64,000 nucleotides of DNA from Salticus scenicus (Eukaryota; Arthropoda; Arachnida; Araneae; Salticidae): NCBI GenBank assembly GCA_963930645.1, contig OZ005649.1, forward strand, positions 41,630,664-41,694,663, in the 5' to 3' direction. Below, in pieces: positions 42,485 through 53,016 of the stretch. The translations under genes and the position numbers were made by a program. The notes under the pieces are model-generated. The model was not told where the DNA came from and made no database searches. It saw only the letters and a program-made list of their open reading frames with translations. Within the stretch, counting starts at the first letter, position 1. Each line of letters starts with the position of its first letter.

Positions 42485-43052
42485 GATTTTTTTAAAAATG
42501 GTTTTTGTTTAATTCTAAATTATTTTAATGAAATATTTAAATGTACGTAAATGTTATGGTGTGTCACTCGCACGCTTTTCTCTTACCCTGCAATTTAATA
42601 CTAAGATAGATATTTTGTGCTTTTTAGTTCACATTTCTATGAAAGCGTGTTCTTTAAGTTTTTTAAACTATAATATTATTGTTTTCTTTTCTTTGTTAAC
42701 TTCAATCCTGTCCCATTCATCCCCACGTGTGCTGATGAATGGGACAATGCACATGCATGTAAAAAAAAAAAAAAATATATATATATATTATTAATTAAAA
42801 ATGATAACATTTTATTAAAGTTAGTATGTTTATTTGAAACTGATTACTGAAGTGTGCTTATGAGCAATGTTACAAAATTCTGAATTACATATGGTGAACG
42901 TTATTAATAAAAACATGAAAAATGTCCCATTCATCCCCACTTTCCCCTAACTACGATAAAATATGAAAAAAAAAATTACTCTTAAAATAAAAGTTGTAAA
43001 AAGTAAAGGCGGTGCTGAAAATACTCCGGAATAAATTAAAATGTTGGCATAT

Positions 43053-44102
43053 CTGATATACACATATACTTTTACTCTTGAGCATTAATGTTCTTTAATT
43101 CAATACATTGTGTTTATTCTGGTTCTTAAAAGAGTATTTCCGCTTTAATTAATTAGGTATCGGTTCTATTCTTCAAACGATCAATGTGAAAGGTGATTTG
43201 AAAATCCAAAAGATTTCGCTGAAAAATAGAACACAAAGGAAAAAAAAAAAAAAAAAGAAAGAAAAGAGAAAAAAAGAAAGAAAGAAAGAAGGTAAAATTA
43301 ATTTATAATATATATAACATTTTTTAATTCTATTTAAAAATATTTTTGTATATACTACAGAAAAAAGTCTGTAAAATTTAGAGGCTTAAGTGAGGATGCT
43401 AATTAAAAAAAAAAAAAAAAAAAAAAATGAGCACCCAGGTTTAAATGAGAAATTTTATTAATTTTCATTTGAAAAATGTAAGATATTGATAAAATTAAAA
43501 ATTGCTGAGTAAATCTAATGTCGTTAGTTTATTTCTTGATTTAAAAAATGATCTTCTCACTCACACATACATATTAGCAGTAGAATAATTATTATTAGCA
43601 TAAGTTATTCTAGAAAATTGATGCCAATTTAAAAACTAGTGGATCTGCAGATCAGGAGCCTCAACGTCCTATTTATATCAGACATTATTCAATAGGTCAT
43701 TTTTATTTATTCCTTATTATATAACAGTACATATTGATTCGATAGACTTGTTATCATAATCAGATACATTCCTGAGGGGGGGCTGCAGCCTCCCTCAACC
43801 CCCTGCTCCATCTGTCTTTGTATACTTATCTGTATATCATATAAAGTGATACGGAATTATAAATAGTTGTATTTACTTTTCCATAAATTCTTTCAACGAG
43901 GCTTAATAAGTTGATAAAATGCTAATTTTCTGCATTTCTAGTCATTTTAGTGTTAAAATAGCCTAATTTTCCCTTAAAAACGCATTAAAAAGCTCCAAGA
44001 AGGGAAGAAATGGATTTGTCGCCAAATTTGGCGACTGTTTCCCTCTTTGGCGATTTTTTGGCAACCTTGGCGAGAAATTCCTTATTAGGGATATACCAAA
44101 TA
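43053..44102. other. Spacer with A-rich tracts and a TTGGCGA cluster
   Basis: (GAAA)n near 43255-43290, an A tract at about 43406-43427, and at 44017-44074 several copies of TTGGCGA and its inverse TCGCCAA within 60 bp. No gene seen. Confidence 0.45.
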
Positions 44103-44463
44103 TGGACGCTCTAATCTCATTGGCTGATGAGATACGAGAATTTTCCAGAACAGCCTGGGTTCGATAGAAAAGTATAAAAGGAGCATTTTTTTCACCGAGG
44201 CAGTCAGTCTCAGATCTGCGTCAGGTTGCTTTGCCTTGAGCCATTTTGAATGAGACTTGCTTTATGTGTTATTGTTAAACAGTTTGTGCTGTTGTTGTGC
44301 TGTTAACGGCTATTGATTAAGCTGTGTTTACTGGTTGAATTGAAGCTGATACTTGGTTTATAGACCTGTATTTTTCTGGAACTTTCTGTGAATAAATCAC
44401 TGAATTATTACAAGTTTCGCCTTTCATTCTCGGAAAACTTACGAACCCCCCAAGTACGCAACA
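44103..44463 (+). repeat. Probable solo LTR with promoter features
   Basis: About 358 bp, starting TGGACGCTCTAATCTC and ending at TACGCA or GCAACA. Inside: TATA box AGTATAAAAG (44171-44180), about 30 nt later a TCAGTCTC initiator-like site, and AATAAA at 44391-44396 followed by a T/C-rich end. This order (TATA, initiator, poly-A signal within ~360 bp) is that of an LTR. The next bases are not a tRNA-complementary site, and a clear 4-6 bp target duplication was not found, so the exact borders are uncertain. A host promoter is the alternative. Confidence 0.45.
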
Positions 44464-44689
44464 ATATGTATTCTTAATAAACGACGGTCTTGTATTATTT
44501 CCCTGAAATTCATAATTACCAAATTTAATAACTACCAAATTTCATACAAAAAAAAAAAAAAAACCATAGCATATCGGAAATATTTTGCGTAAACTTTATG
44601 TTAACTACCAATTCTATACCACAATTTTCCACAGGAAAAAATGCTTTTAAAATTCTAATAAAATTTCATTATATTTGATGGGGAGTAGT

Positions 44690-45340
44690 CTAACCATGTT
44701 AAAATACTCTTAAGAAATACCGACTATAGACCGTAATAGTACGAAATTTTTTTACGTATCCCGGTAAAGTAGCCACAATCATTATAAACGCCAATAATAA
44801 GAATAAACCTAATTAATTATAACTCATTAATTTTTCAAACTAATTTGACATTATTTGGATGATTACAGTACATACTCGTAATTATTTTGTGTGGTCCCAT
44901 TAATTATTTACTCGATACATACCCTTTTTCAAGAGTAAACATGATTTTAAGCATCTTTATAATGTATGTTAATTTTATTAATTTCAATTCAGCATAAACG
45001 CATTAAAGTGCGCGCTTAAATAAAAATTTGTCCATAGGCTCCAATGTTACGAAATTTTTTTGTGTGTCTCTGTAAACGAACCATAAACATTGTATACACC
45101 AGTAAAAACTATTCAGCTTATTCTGCATTTAAAATTAATAATTGTTCCAAATTTAACATCGTTTGGATGACACCGTGACATTGTCAGAACACTTTTGTAA
45201 GGTCCTGTACATTAATTAGAAATCTTAAAAGCACATATTTTCTTCAAACAACATAAGTTTAAACATCTTACTCACGTACGCTAGTTTCATTTTCTTGATT
45301 GCAAAGTAATGGTATTAAAATACGTTTAAACGAAATTCAC
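44690..45340. repeat. Diverged ancestral monomers left of the tandem array
   Basis: CGTAATAGTACGAAATTTTT (44732), CAATGTTACGAAATTTTTTT (45041) and CGTAATGTTAAGAATTTTGG (45349) with following TCCCGGTAAA/TCTCTGTAAACGAA/CCCCTGTACAC repeat at about 305-310-bp spacing. They resemble the CCGTAATGATAAGAAA...TCCCTGTATACGA core of the young array. Confidence 0.5.
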
Positions 45341-48300
45341 TCCATACGCCGTAATGTTAAGAATTTTGGCGTGCCCCTGTACACAGTTTATAAACAATAT
45401 AGCAAAAAAAATTATACATCTACTTATATGCAAAGCTGGAAAGTGTGCGACAATTTGCAAGTCAATCAAAGGATTTTTGCGGCCGCTATTGCGGTACATA
45501 CAAATTCTTCCCATAGTCCGTAATGATAAGAAACACTTTGGCGTGTCCCTGTACACGAACGACAAATGGAATAAACGCCTAACACTATACAGTTATTTCT
45601 GTTGAGCTCATGAACATGTGTACCAAATTTGCAGAGAATAGTGTGATTTTTGGGGCTGCTATCGCGGTACATACAAATTCTTCCCATAGGCCGTAATGAT
45701 AAGAAAAACTTTGGCGTGTCCCTGTATACGAACTACAAATGGAATACATACCAAAAACTATACAGCTGATTTCGTGGGGCTCATGAACATGTGTACCAAA
45801 TTTCAAGTCAATAGCGTGATTTTTGCGGCCGCTATCACACGACAGACAGACATACAGACGGACAGACGGCACCCAAAATCCTTTTGAGTCTCAACACAGG
45901 GCCTCCACTGACGTTTCGTCAAAAATTTTAAAGTCAATAGCTTGATTTTTGCGGTGGCTATCGCGGTACATACAAATTCCTCCCGTAGGTCGTAATGGTA
46001 AGAAAAACTCTGGCGTGTCCCTGTACACGAACGACAAATGGAATACACGCCTAACACTATACAGTTATTTCTGTTGAGCTCCCGAACACGTGCACCAAAT
46101 TTGCAATGAATAGTGTGATTTTTGGGGCCGCTAACGCGGTACATACAAATTCTTCCCATAGGCCGTAATGATAAGAAAAACTTTGGCGTGTCCCTGTATA
46201 CGAACTACAAATGGAATACATACCAAAAACTATACAGCTGATTTCGTGGGGCTCATGAACATGTGTACCAAATTTCAAGTCAATAGCGTGATTTTTGCGG
46301 CCGCTATCACACGACAGACAGACATACAGACGGACAGACGGCACCCAAAATCCTTTTGAGTCTCAACAGAGGGCCTCCACTGACGTTTCGTCAAAAATTG
46401 GAAGTCAATAGCTTGATTTTTGCGGTGGCTATCGCGGTACATACAAATTCCTCCCGTAGGTCGTAATGGTAAGAAAAACTCTGGCGTGTCCCTGTACAGG
46501 AATTACAAATGGAATACACACCCAAAAACATACAGATGATTTCGTGGGGCTCATGAATATGTGTACCAAATTGCAAGTCAATAGCGTGATTTTTGTGGCC
46601 GCTATCGCGATTCATACAAATTCCCCCCTTAGGCCGTAATGATAAGAAAAACTCTGGCGTGTCCCTGTATACGAATTGCAAATGGAATACATACCAAAAA
46701 CTATACAGCAGATTTCGTGGGGCTCATGAACATGTGTACCAAATTTCAAGTCAATAGCGTGATTTTTGCGGCCGCTATCACACGACAGACAGACATACAG
46801 ACGGACAGACGGCACCCAAAATCCTTTTGAGTCTCAACAGAGGGCCTCCACTGACGTTTCGTCAAAAATTGGAAGTCAATAGCTTGATTTTTGCGGTGGC
46901 TATCGCGGTACATACAAATTCCTCCCGTAGGTCGTAATGGTAAGAAAAACTCTCGCGTGTCCCTGTACACGAACGACAAATGGAATACACGCCTAACACA
47001 ATACAGTTATTTCTGTTGAGCTCCCGAACATGTGTACCAAATTTGCAATGAATAGTGTGATTTTTGGGGCCGCTAACGCGGTACATACAAATTCTTCCCA
47101 TAGGCCGTAATGATAAGAAAAACTTTGGCGTGTCCCTGTATACGAACTACAAATGGAATACATACCAAAAACTATACAGCTGATTTCGTGGGGCTCATGA
47201 ACACGTGTACCAAATTTCAAGTCAATAGCGTGATTTTTGCGGCCGCTATCACACGACAGACAGACATACAGACGGACAGACGGCACCCAAAATCCTTTTG
47301 AGTCTCAACAGAGGGCCTCCACTGACGTTTCGTCAAAAATTGGAAGTCAATAGCTTGATTTTTGCGGTGGCTATCGCGGTACATACAAATTCCTCCCGTA
47401 GGTCGTAATGGTAAGAAAAACTCTGGCGTGTCCCTGTACACGAATTACAAATGGAATACACACCCAAAAACATACAGATAATTTCGCGGGGCTCATGAAT
47501 ATGTGTACCAAATTGCAAGTCAATAGCGTGATTTTTGTGGCCGCTATCGCGATTCATACAAATTCCCCCCTTAGGCCGTAATGATAAGAAAAACTCTGGC
47601 GTGTCCCTGTATACGAATTGCAAATGGAATACATACCAAAAACTATACAGCTGATTTCGTGGGGCTCATGAACATGTGTACCAAATTTCAAGTCAATTGC
47701 GCTATTTTTGCGGCCGCTACCGCGATACATGCAAATTCCTCCCATTGGCCGTAATGATAAGAAAAACTTTGGAGTGTCCCTGTATACGAAATACAAATGG
47801 AATACATACCAAAAACTATACAGGTGATTTCGTGGGGCTCCTGAACATGTATAGTAAATTTCAAGTCAATAGCGCTATTTTTGCGGCCGCTATCGCGATA
47901 CATACAAATTCCTCCCATAGGCCGTAATGATAAGAAAAACTTTGGCGTGTCCCTGTATACGAACTACAAATGGAATACATACCAAAAACTATACAGCTGA
48001 TTTCGTGGGGCTCATGAACATGTGTACCAAATTTCAAGTCAATAGCACTATTTTTGCAGCCGCTATCGCGATACATACAAATTCCTCCCATAGGCCGTAA
48101 TGATAAGAAAAACTTTGGCGTGTCCCTGTATACGAACTACAAATGGAATACATACCAAAAACTATACAGCTAATTTCGTGGGGCTCATGAACATGTGTAC
48201 CAAATTTCAAGTCAATAGCGCTATTTTTGCGGCCGCTATCGCGATACATACAAATTCCTCCCATAGGCCGTAATGATAAGAAAAACTTTGGCGTGTCCCT

Positions 48301-48417
48301 GTATACGAACTACAAATGGAATACATACCAAAAACTATACAGCTGATTTCGTGGGGATCATGAACATGTGTACCAAATTTCAAGTCAATAGCGCTATTTG
48401 TGCGGCCGCTATCGCGC

Positions 48418-48453
<36 letters not shown>

Positions 48454-48500
48454 CAGCCCAAAACCGTTTTGAGTCTCAATGTAGGGCCTCCACTGACGTT
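45340..48500. repeat. Tandem array: 173-bp monomer, 471-bp higher-order repeat
   Basis: The marker CCCTGTA(T/C)AC recurs at 45547, 45720, 46019, 46192, 46490, 46663, 46961, 47134, 47432, 47605, 47778, 47951, 48124 and 48297. From 45720 to 47605 the spacing alternates 298/299 and 173 bp, giving a 471-472-bp unit of two monomers plus a ~125-bp spacer with a GACA microsatellite and GAGTCTCAACAGAGGGCCTC. From 47605 to 48297 it is plain 173-bp spacing. Most monomers hold a GCGGCCGC palindrome. 173 is not a multiple of three, so the many open frames here are not a repeat protein. Confidence 0.92.
48417..48453. repeat. (GACA)n tract ending the tandem array
   Basis: Nine or so GACA units directly after the last monomer; shorter degenerate versions lie in each 471-bp unit (for example 45838-45866 and 46310-46338). 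Confidence 0.9.
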
Positions 48501-48819
48501 TCGGCAATTAAAAATTATTTAAATTTTTGCATTTAAAATTTAAAATTAAAGTTTCGTTATCAGGAAATTACTTCATGATATACCCATATGCTGACACATT
48601 TTACAAGTTTTTGTAACATTATTATTAAATCTTGCACAAAATTTAGTAATATATTTTTTTTTTTTTCTATTTTTTTTTTTTTTTTTCTTTTTCTAAAATC
48701 TCCGGATTATTGTCATATAAAACAACAAATTTTAATTAGGAATAAAATAATTATTCATATTTTAATATCTTATTGTTGGATCTTCGACCGTGAAAATCAC
48801 TTTACCCTTTCTCACCCCC

Positions 48820-49137
48820 CACTTTCGCATCCCTTCCGGCATCCCATCTCATGTCACGTGGTTCTCCGCATCCTCCAATCAGCATCGTCAGCTGTTGAAT
48901 CATTGAACGATCTTTCAAATCGAAACTAGTTCGTTCAGTACTGCCGGCAGTATAACATCTGCTCTTACTAAGAGAATGCGCAAAGTTTATTCATTGTTCT
49001 CAGTTTTAAAGTATATTTAAACTAGGAATTCTCTTTTTCCAAAGAAAACTTTTTGGATTTCACAGGAAAGTGACGTGTTTCTGTGAACTTGAGAAATTTT
49101 TTGGACTACCGTAAAAATATTTTACAACAGAGTAAGT
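48820..49137 (+). promoter_or_regulatory. Candidate promoter and non-coding first exon with splice donor
   Basis: A stretch with more C and G than its surroundings carries CACGTG (about 48857), a CCAATCA box (about 48876), an arthropod-type initiator TTCAGTA (about 48934-48940), then about 190 nt of unique-looking sequence ending CAGA followed by GTAAGT (49132-49137), a consensus 5' splice site. No poly-A signal or repeat end is seen. No coding exon was found downstream within the window. A hidden repeat is the alternative. Confidence 0.3.
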
Positions 49138-49794
49138 AGTTTTTCAACCAAATATTAGACTGTTTATGTTTTTCTAATATTTATTTGCTTAATATTTGCA
49201 TTTAAATCCGAAATGAGTAAGTTTCTTGTTGTTGTGATAAATTTATTTCTTATTTTATGTACTTTCGTTCGATTAATTAAAATGCTCTTTTATATTATTT
49301 TTGATATATATTTTGTTTCATATTTAAAGAAATATCTAAACATTTTTATTTTTGAATTTCTGCTAAGTTCTTTTTTTTTTTCTTCTTTATTATTATTTTT
49401 TGTAAGTAAAATCATTTTATTATATTTTGTATATATTTATATACGCAAAATATTATTATATAAATTTAACAATTATAACTCTGCATTTATATTTCTGCTA
49501 CTGTTTGTTGCACCATTAAACTTTATCAGATTTTGAAAACTTTTTAAACAAAATATTATAAACTGTATGTAAATAAAACGTATTTAGTTAAGATTAAAAA
49601 ATAATTATTTTATATATAATTTTATTTTGCTTGCATAATTGCCAACGTTTGCGTTTTTTGGCCGGCGGAAAATTTTAAAAGAAATTTTTTTTATAGATTT
49701 CTGTAACATTTTTTTTTTTTTTTTGATTAAATGAAGGAAAAACCTCAAATAAAGTTTTCCAGTAGTTAAAAAGCGGTGAAATTGGTAACTGTAA
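49138..49794. other. AT-rich spacer, no gene seen
   Basis: A 107-codon open frame (49213-49536) is a very hydrophobic Phe/Leu/Ile/Tyr-rich reading of AT-rich DNA, without family resemblance. A T tract lies near 49710-49724. Confidence 0.45.
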
Positions 49795-49845
49795 ACTTGC
49801 ATACCTGCCTACATCTTAATTAATTTCCGTATTGTAATTTGTCCC

Positions 49846-49876
<31 letters not shown>

Positions 49877-49951
49877 CACACCGCAATTTTTGGAGAGTAT
49901 TTTCCGTCTTATGTAATCGTAATTACATTTGGAGTAGTTACATTACGCTTG

Positions 49952-49984
<33 letters not shown>

Positions 49985-50075
49985 GGTGTGGAGAGAGAGA
50001 GAGAGAAAAAAAAAAAATGTAGGACTAACTGTACTACAGTACTACAAAATATTAATTAGGATCATGGGAGGTGTG
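49795..50075. mobile_element. CCGCC-type MITE copy 12, expanded by homopolymers
   Basis: CATACCTGCCTACATCTTAA on the left and ATTAATTAGGATCATGGGAG on the right, CACACCGCAATTTTTGG and AACTGGTGTG inside. The T tract (49851-49876), A tract (49953-49981) and (GA)n make it longer than its relatives. Confidence 0.6.
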
Positions 50076-50534
50076 TTACTTGTTTAAGTCTGTTGCAAAA
50101 AGAAAAAAAAAAAAAAAAACTTTATTTTAAGAATTTTCCAGATGTAAATTTCAATCAAAGAAATGAATGAATACATTTTATAAATTTTTGTTTTCAATTC
50201 ATTACTGCATGAAATTTTTTATTTCTTTATTTCTTATAAATTTTTATAGTATAAAACTAATATTGATATTTTGATCTAAATTTTCGTTGCTTCTGTTAAG
50301 TAATATATATTTTAAAGAATTTTTTTATAAAATAAAGTTCAGATTTGTTTTCTACTCCGATATTCGTATTAATGTAAATGAACTAAGATTGTTAAAAATA
50401 CAATAAAATGTAATTAAAGAAAAAGTTACAGAAAGTATTTCATTTGATTTTTATCATAAAAAATATTAATATTTTTTTAGTAAAACTTATTAATACATAT
50501 ATCTTTTTTTAAAAAAAAAGACATCCATTCTCTG

Positions 50535-50752
50535 TCAAAGTTAATATTCCATAGCATTGTTAATACCAGCATCCATTTTCACACCACTTAATTTTAAGGT
50601 GATTCTCTCCAAATGCAATTACGATGAAATAAAAAGAGAAAAGTCCCTCCCCCCCCCCCCCCCCCCAAAAAAAAAAAAAAAAAAAAAAAAAAGAATGAGG
50701 TAAAAAGAATAAGGCGACTATTAACAATACTATGGTATATCAATTAGCCTGT
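50535..50752. mobile_element. CCGCC-type MITE copy 13, with C and A runs
   Basis: GTTAATATTCCATAGCATTG and CAATACTATGGTATATCAAT arms, TTCACACCACTT inside. A run of about 21 C (50647-50667 region) is followed at once by about 27 A. Confidence 0.55.
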
Positions 50753-51221
50753 AAGCAGCTGTGCTGATCAATAATATTAAATAATAAAAAAAATAATAAT
50801 AATAATCCTTACTTTATTTTCAGAATGTAATTTTGTATATTTCCTTGTAAATTATTATTAGATTTAATTTATGTGTATGTATACATATACATATGTTTAT
50901 ATTTATTTCTGTACGTAGTTGCCTATTTCTACGGTATTTGGCTACTGATTTTTTTATATTTCTTTAACAGTTTCCACAGATTAAAATAGATAAAAAATTT
51001 CGATACAGTTTTCAGGTAGTCAAAATGCGTAAAAGATAGAAACTATTAATTATATGCATAGTTGACGACACCCGTAACGTTATCTGCCACTATTTACATA
51101 TAACAAATTTTTACAATATGCTTCACGATTCAATAATATAAACAAAACCTTATAAAAATAATGGTATAGGCTATTACGGGCACTCTGGAAATATACACAA
51201 TCCACAATTTTATACATTCGC

Positions 51222-51252
<31 letters not shown>

Positions 51253-51851
51253 CATTGACTTAAAAACTTTAAAAAATAAAAGAATTTCACAGAAACTTTA
51301 ATATTTTAACTTTCTAAAAGGATTTTTTAATTTAAAAAATAAACTAATTTCTTTTCTAATGTTTAGACTATGCTTTATTTAACTTACATAAATGATGTTT
51401 CTAGAATTTACATGACTTAATATTTTTACCCTTTTTTCTCTCACATGCGTAATTTTTAGCTCTAAATTTTTATTTGAATGGAATAGAAGATGTTTCGAAC
51501 GTATATATGTTTTTATTATACTTTCTAAAATATAAGGATTTGTTTTTAATTTATATAAAAATTATATTCCATTACAAAACGGAAATTAAAAAGAAGTATA
51601 TTACGTAAAAACTTCATACATATATATTCTTTTGCTAAACATATGTTTTTAACTTACATTAAATAAACAATCTACTAAATATTTATAATTTTATAACATT
51701 ATGAAAATCAGTGTGTAACTCAAAACATGTATGTAAGTCAATTGGATATAAAAGCTTTTGATTATTTTACGCAAAGTTATAAATATGTTGTATCGATGTT
51801 TATGTCTAAAATTAAATTATATTTCCTCATAATATAATCTCTTTCTCTTTG

Positions 51852-51892
<41 letters not shown>

Positions 51893-52130
51893 ATTGCATA
51901 AAATATTTGTACTATTAAACGCAAAATTTTTACATTAAATAATTGAAACATCATCCTAATGCATTTAATATAAACTTCCGCACTTCATTAGTTTTAATAG
52001 ATATTAGCTTTTACTAAATAATCTATTCTCCCTAGATTGTTTACATTACAATTAAATAAATAAGATATAATTTTATAATAAATTAATTTTTCTAACAAAA
52101 TATCAATATACAATCACATTCGTCCTCAGC
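50753..52130. other. AT-rich spacer with microsatellites
   Basis: (AT)n at about 51225-51251 and (AT)n/(GT)n at about 51855-51892. No gene or element ends recognised. Confidence 0.5.
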
Positions 52131-52829
52131 CAAAGTGATTTTATTAAGCGGCTGATTTTAATATCCGGCGAACGTTCTTGCACACAAAAAAAATGTGTTA
52201 CTTTCCTGAATTTGGAAATAAATTTCAAAAGGTAACGAATAATGGAACTAATAAACAATATTAATTAATTTTTGAAAGATAATTGATTAATTGTTCCTTC
52301 AATATAATAAATTAAATACATCCCAAGCTCCGATGTGCTTTTCTTTGAGGAAAATCCTCATTACTTTGCCGAAAGTTCACGTTTTTCTTTTAAATTTAAG
52401 ATCCTTACGCTTAAATTTCTTGCTTCTTAGTTGTTTCAAAATAAGAATTAGAAACTGTCTTTTTATAATTAAAAATAAATCGAATCATATCAGATTTGTA
52501 ACTCATTACCGCGTTTTGAAGAATACATTCTTTGAAATTGTTACTGGGACAAGTGATGGGGCGTGTTTAATTTGCAACTATGCTACAAATGTAAAATTTT
52601 CGACAAAGATGGATAATAAATAAATAATAAAAAAAAAATGTTTAGAGTGCATAAATGACATTATTTGGGGCTGAAGTGATACTTTTGAGTTTATTAACCG
52701 GCGATGCTGATTTTATTAAGCAGCGGTTTTAAATTAGTTTATATTGATTTTATTCCGGTCCTGGCAATTTGATCATATTAAGCGGCTGATTTTATTAACC
52801 AGTGATTTTATTAAGCGGCGGTTACTGTA
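52128..52829 (+). repeat. Region bounded by GATTTTATTAAGCGGC repeats, with a small open frame
   Basis: GATTTTATTAAGCGGCTGAT occurs at about 52137-52156 and variants (TTATTAACCGGC, TTATTAAGCAGC, ATTAAGCGGCTG, TTATTAACCAG, TTATTAAGCGGCGG) at 52691-52820, ending GGTTACTGTA. Between them a 110-codon open stretch (52291-52623) ends FFEIVTGTSDGACLICNYA, which faintly recalls a BED zinc finger (hAT proteins) but lacks the histidines. Subterminal motif clusters are usual in DNA transposons. A matching left terminal repeat was not found. Confidence 0.35.
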
Positions 52830-52977
52830 TTTAAAAATAATATTACCCTTTTGAATTGTTTTAATAGCTTAATATTCATTTAAAGTGTTATAATGGCATA
52901 CGATGAAAAGAAATTTGCATGATCAAGATAAATTTTGTTAAATTAGTTTTAATTGCCAGTTATAAAACACTAGGGTA

Positions 52978-53016
<39 letters not shown>

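Larger units (their letters stand above)
41225..42947. mobile_element. TA-flanked element with repeated GTGGGGATGAATGGGAC motif
   Basis: Ends GTGGAGAGTGGGGATGAATG and the inverse of GGGGAAAGTGGGGATGAATG, with TA on both sides. 1723 bp. The motif GTGGGGATGAATGGGAC is found at 41232-41248 and 41642-41658 (plus) and 42710-42726 and 42924-42940 (inverse), plus a partial copy at 42733-42744. No transposase frame is recognised; an 88-codon open stretch (42528-42794) is not similar to anything I know. The (AT)n at 41384-41437 is inside it. TA duplication plus a TGGGG-type end would fit a pogo-like non-autonomous element; this is an inference. Confidence 0.7.
41130..43052. mobile_element. CCGCC-type MITE split by a 1.7-kb TA-flanked element
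   Basis: Left part: ATTACCAACATTTTAATTTA to TTCTCCAATATA (41220). Right part resumes at CTACGATAAAATATG (42951) and ends GGAATAAATTAAAATGTTGG. Other copies read straight through at this place (TATAGCTACGATAAAATAAG at 16853). Confidence 0.75.

Noticed and set aside
45340..48500. CRISPR-like regularly spaced repeats
   Set aside because: The unit is a 173-bp monomer without short repeats and unique spacers, in eukaryotic DNA.
45299..48536. Many overlapping 63-118-codon open frames resembling a repeat protein on the minus strand
   Set aside because: They follow from the 173-bp repeat, which is not a multiple of three; each monomer shifts the frame, and both strands are equally open. This is a DNA repeat, not a protein.
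49213..49536. 107-codon hydrophobic frame as a membrane protein
   Set aside because: Composition is simply that of AT-rich DNA (Phe, Leu, Ile, Tyr); no start context, domain or conserved motif supports it.
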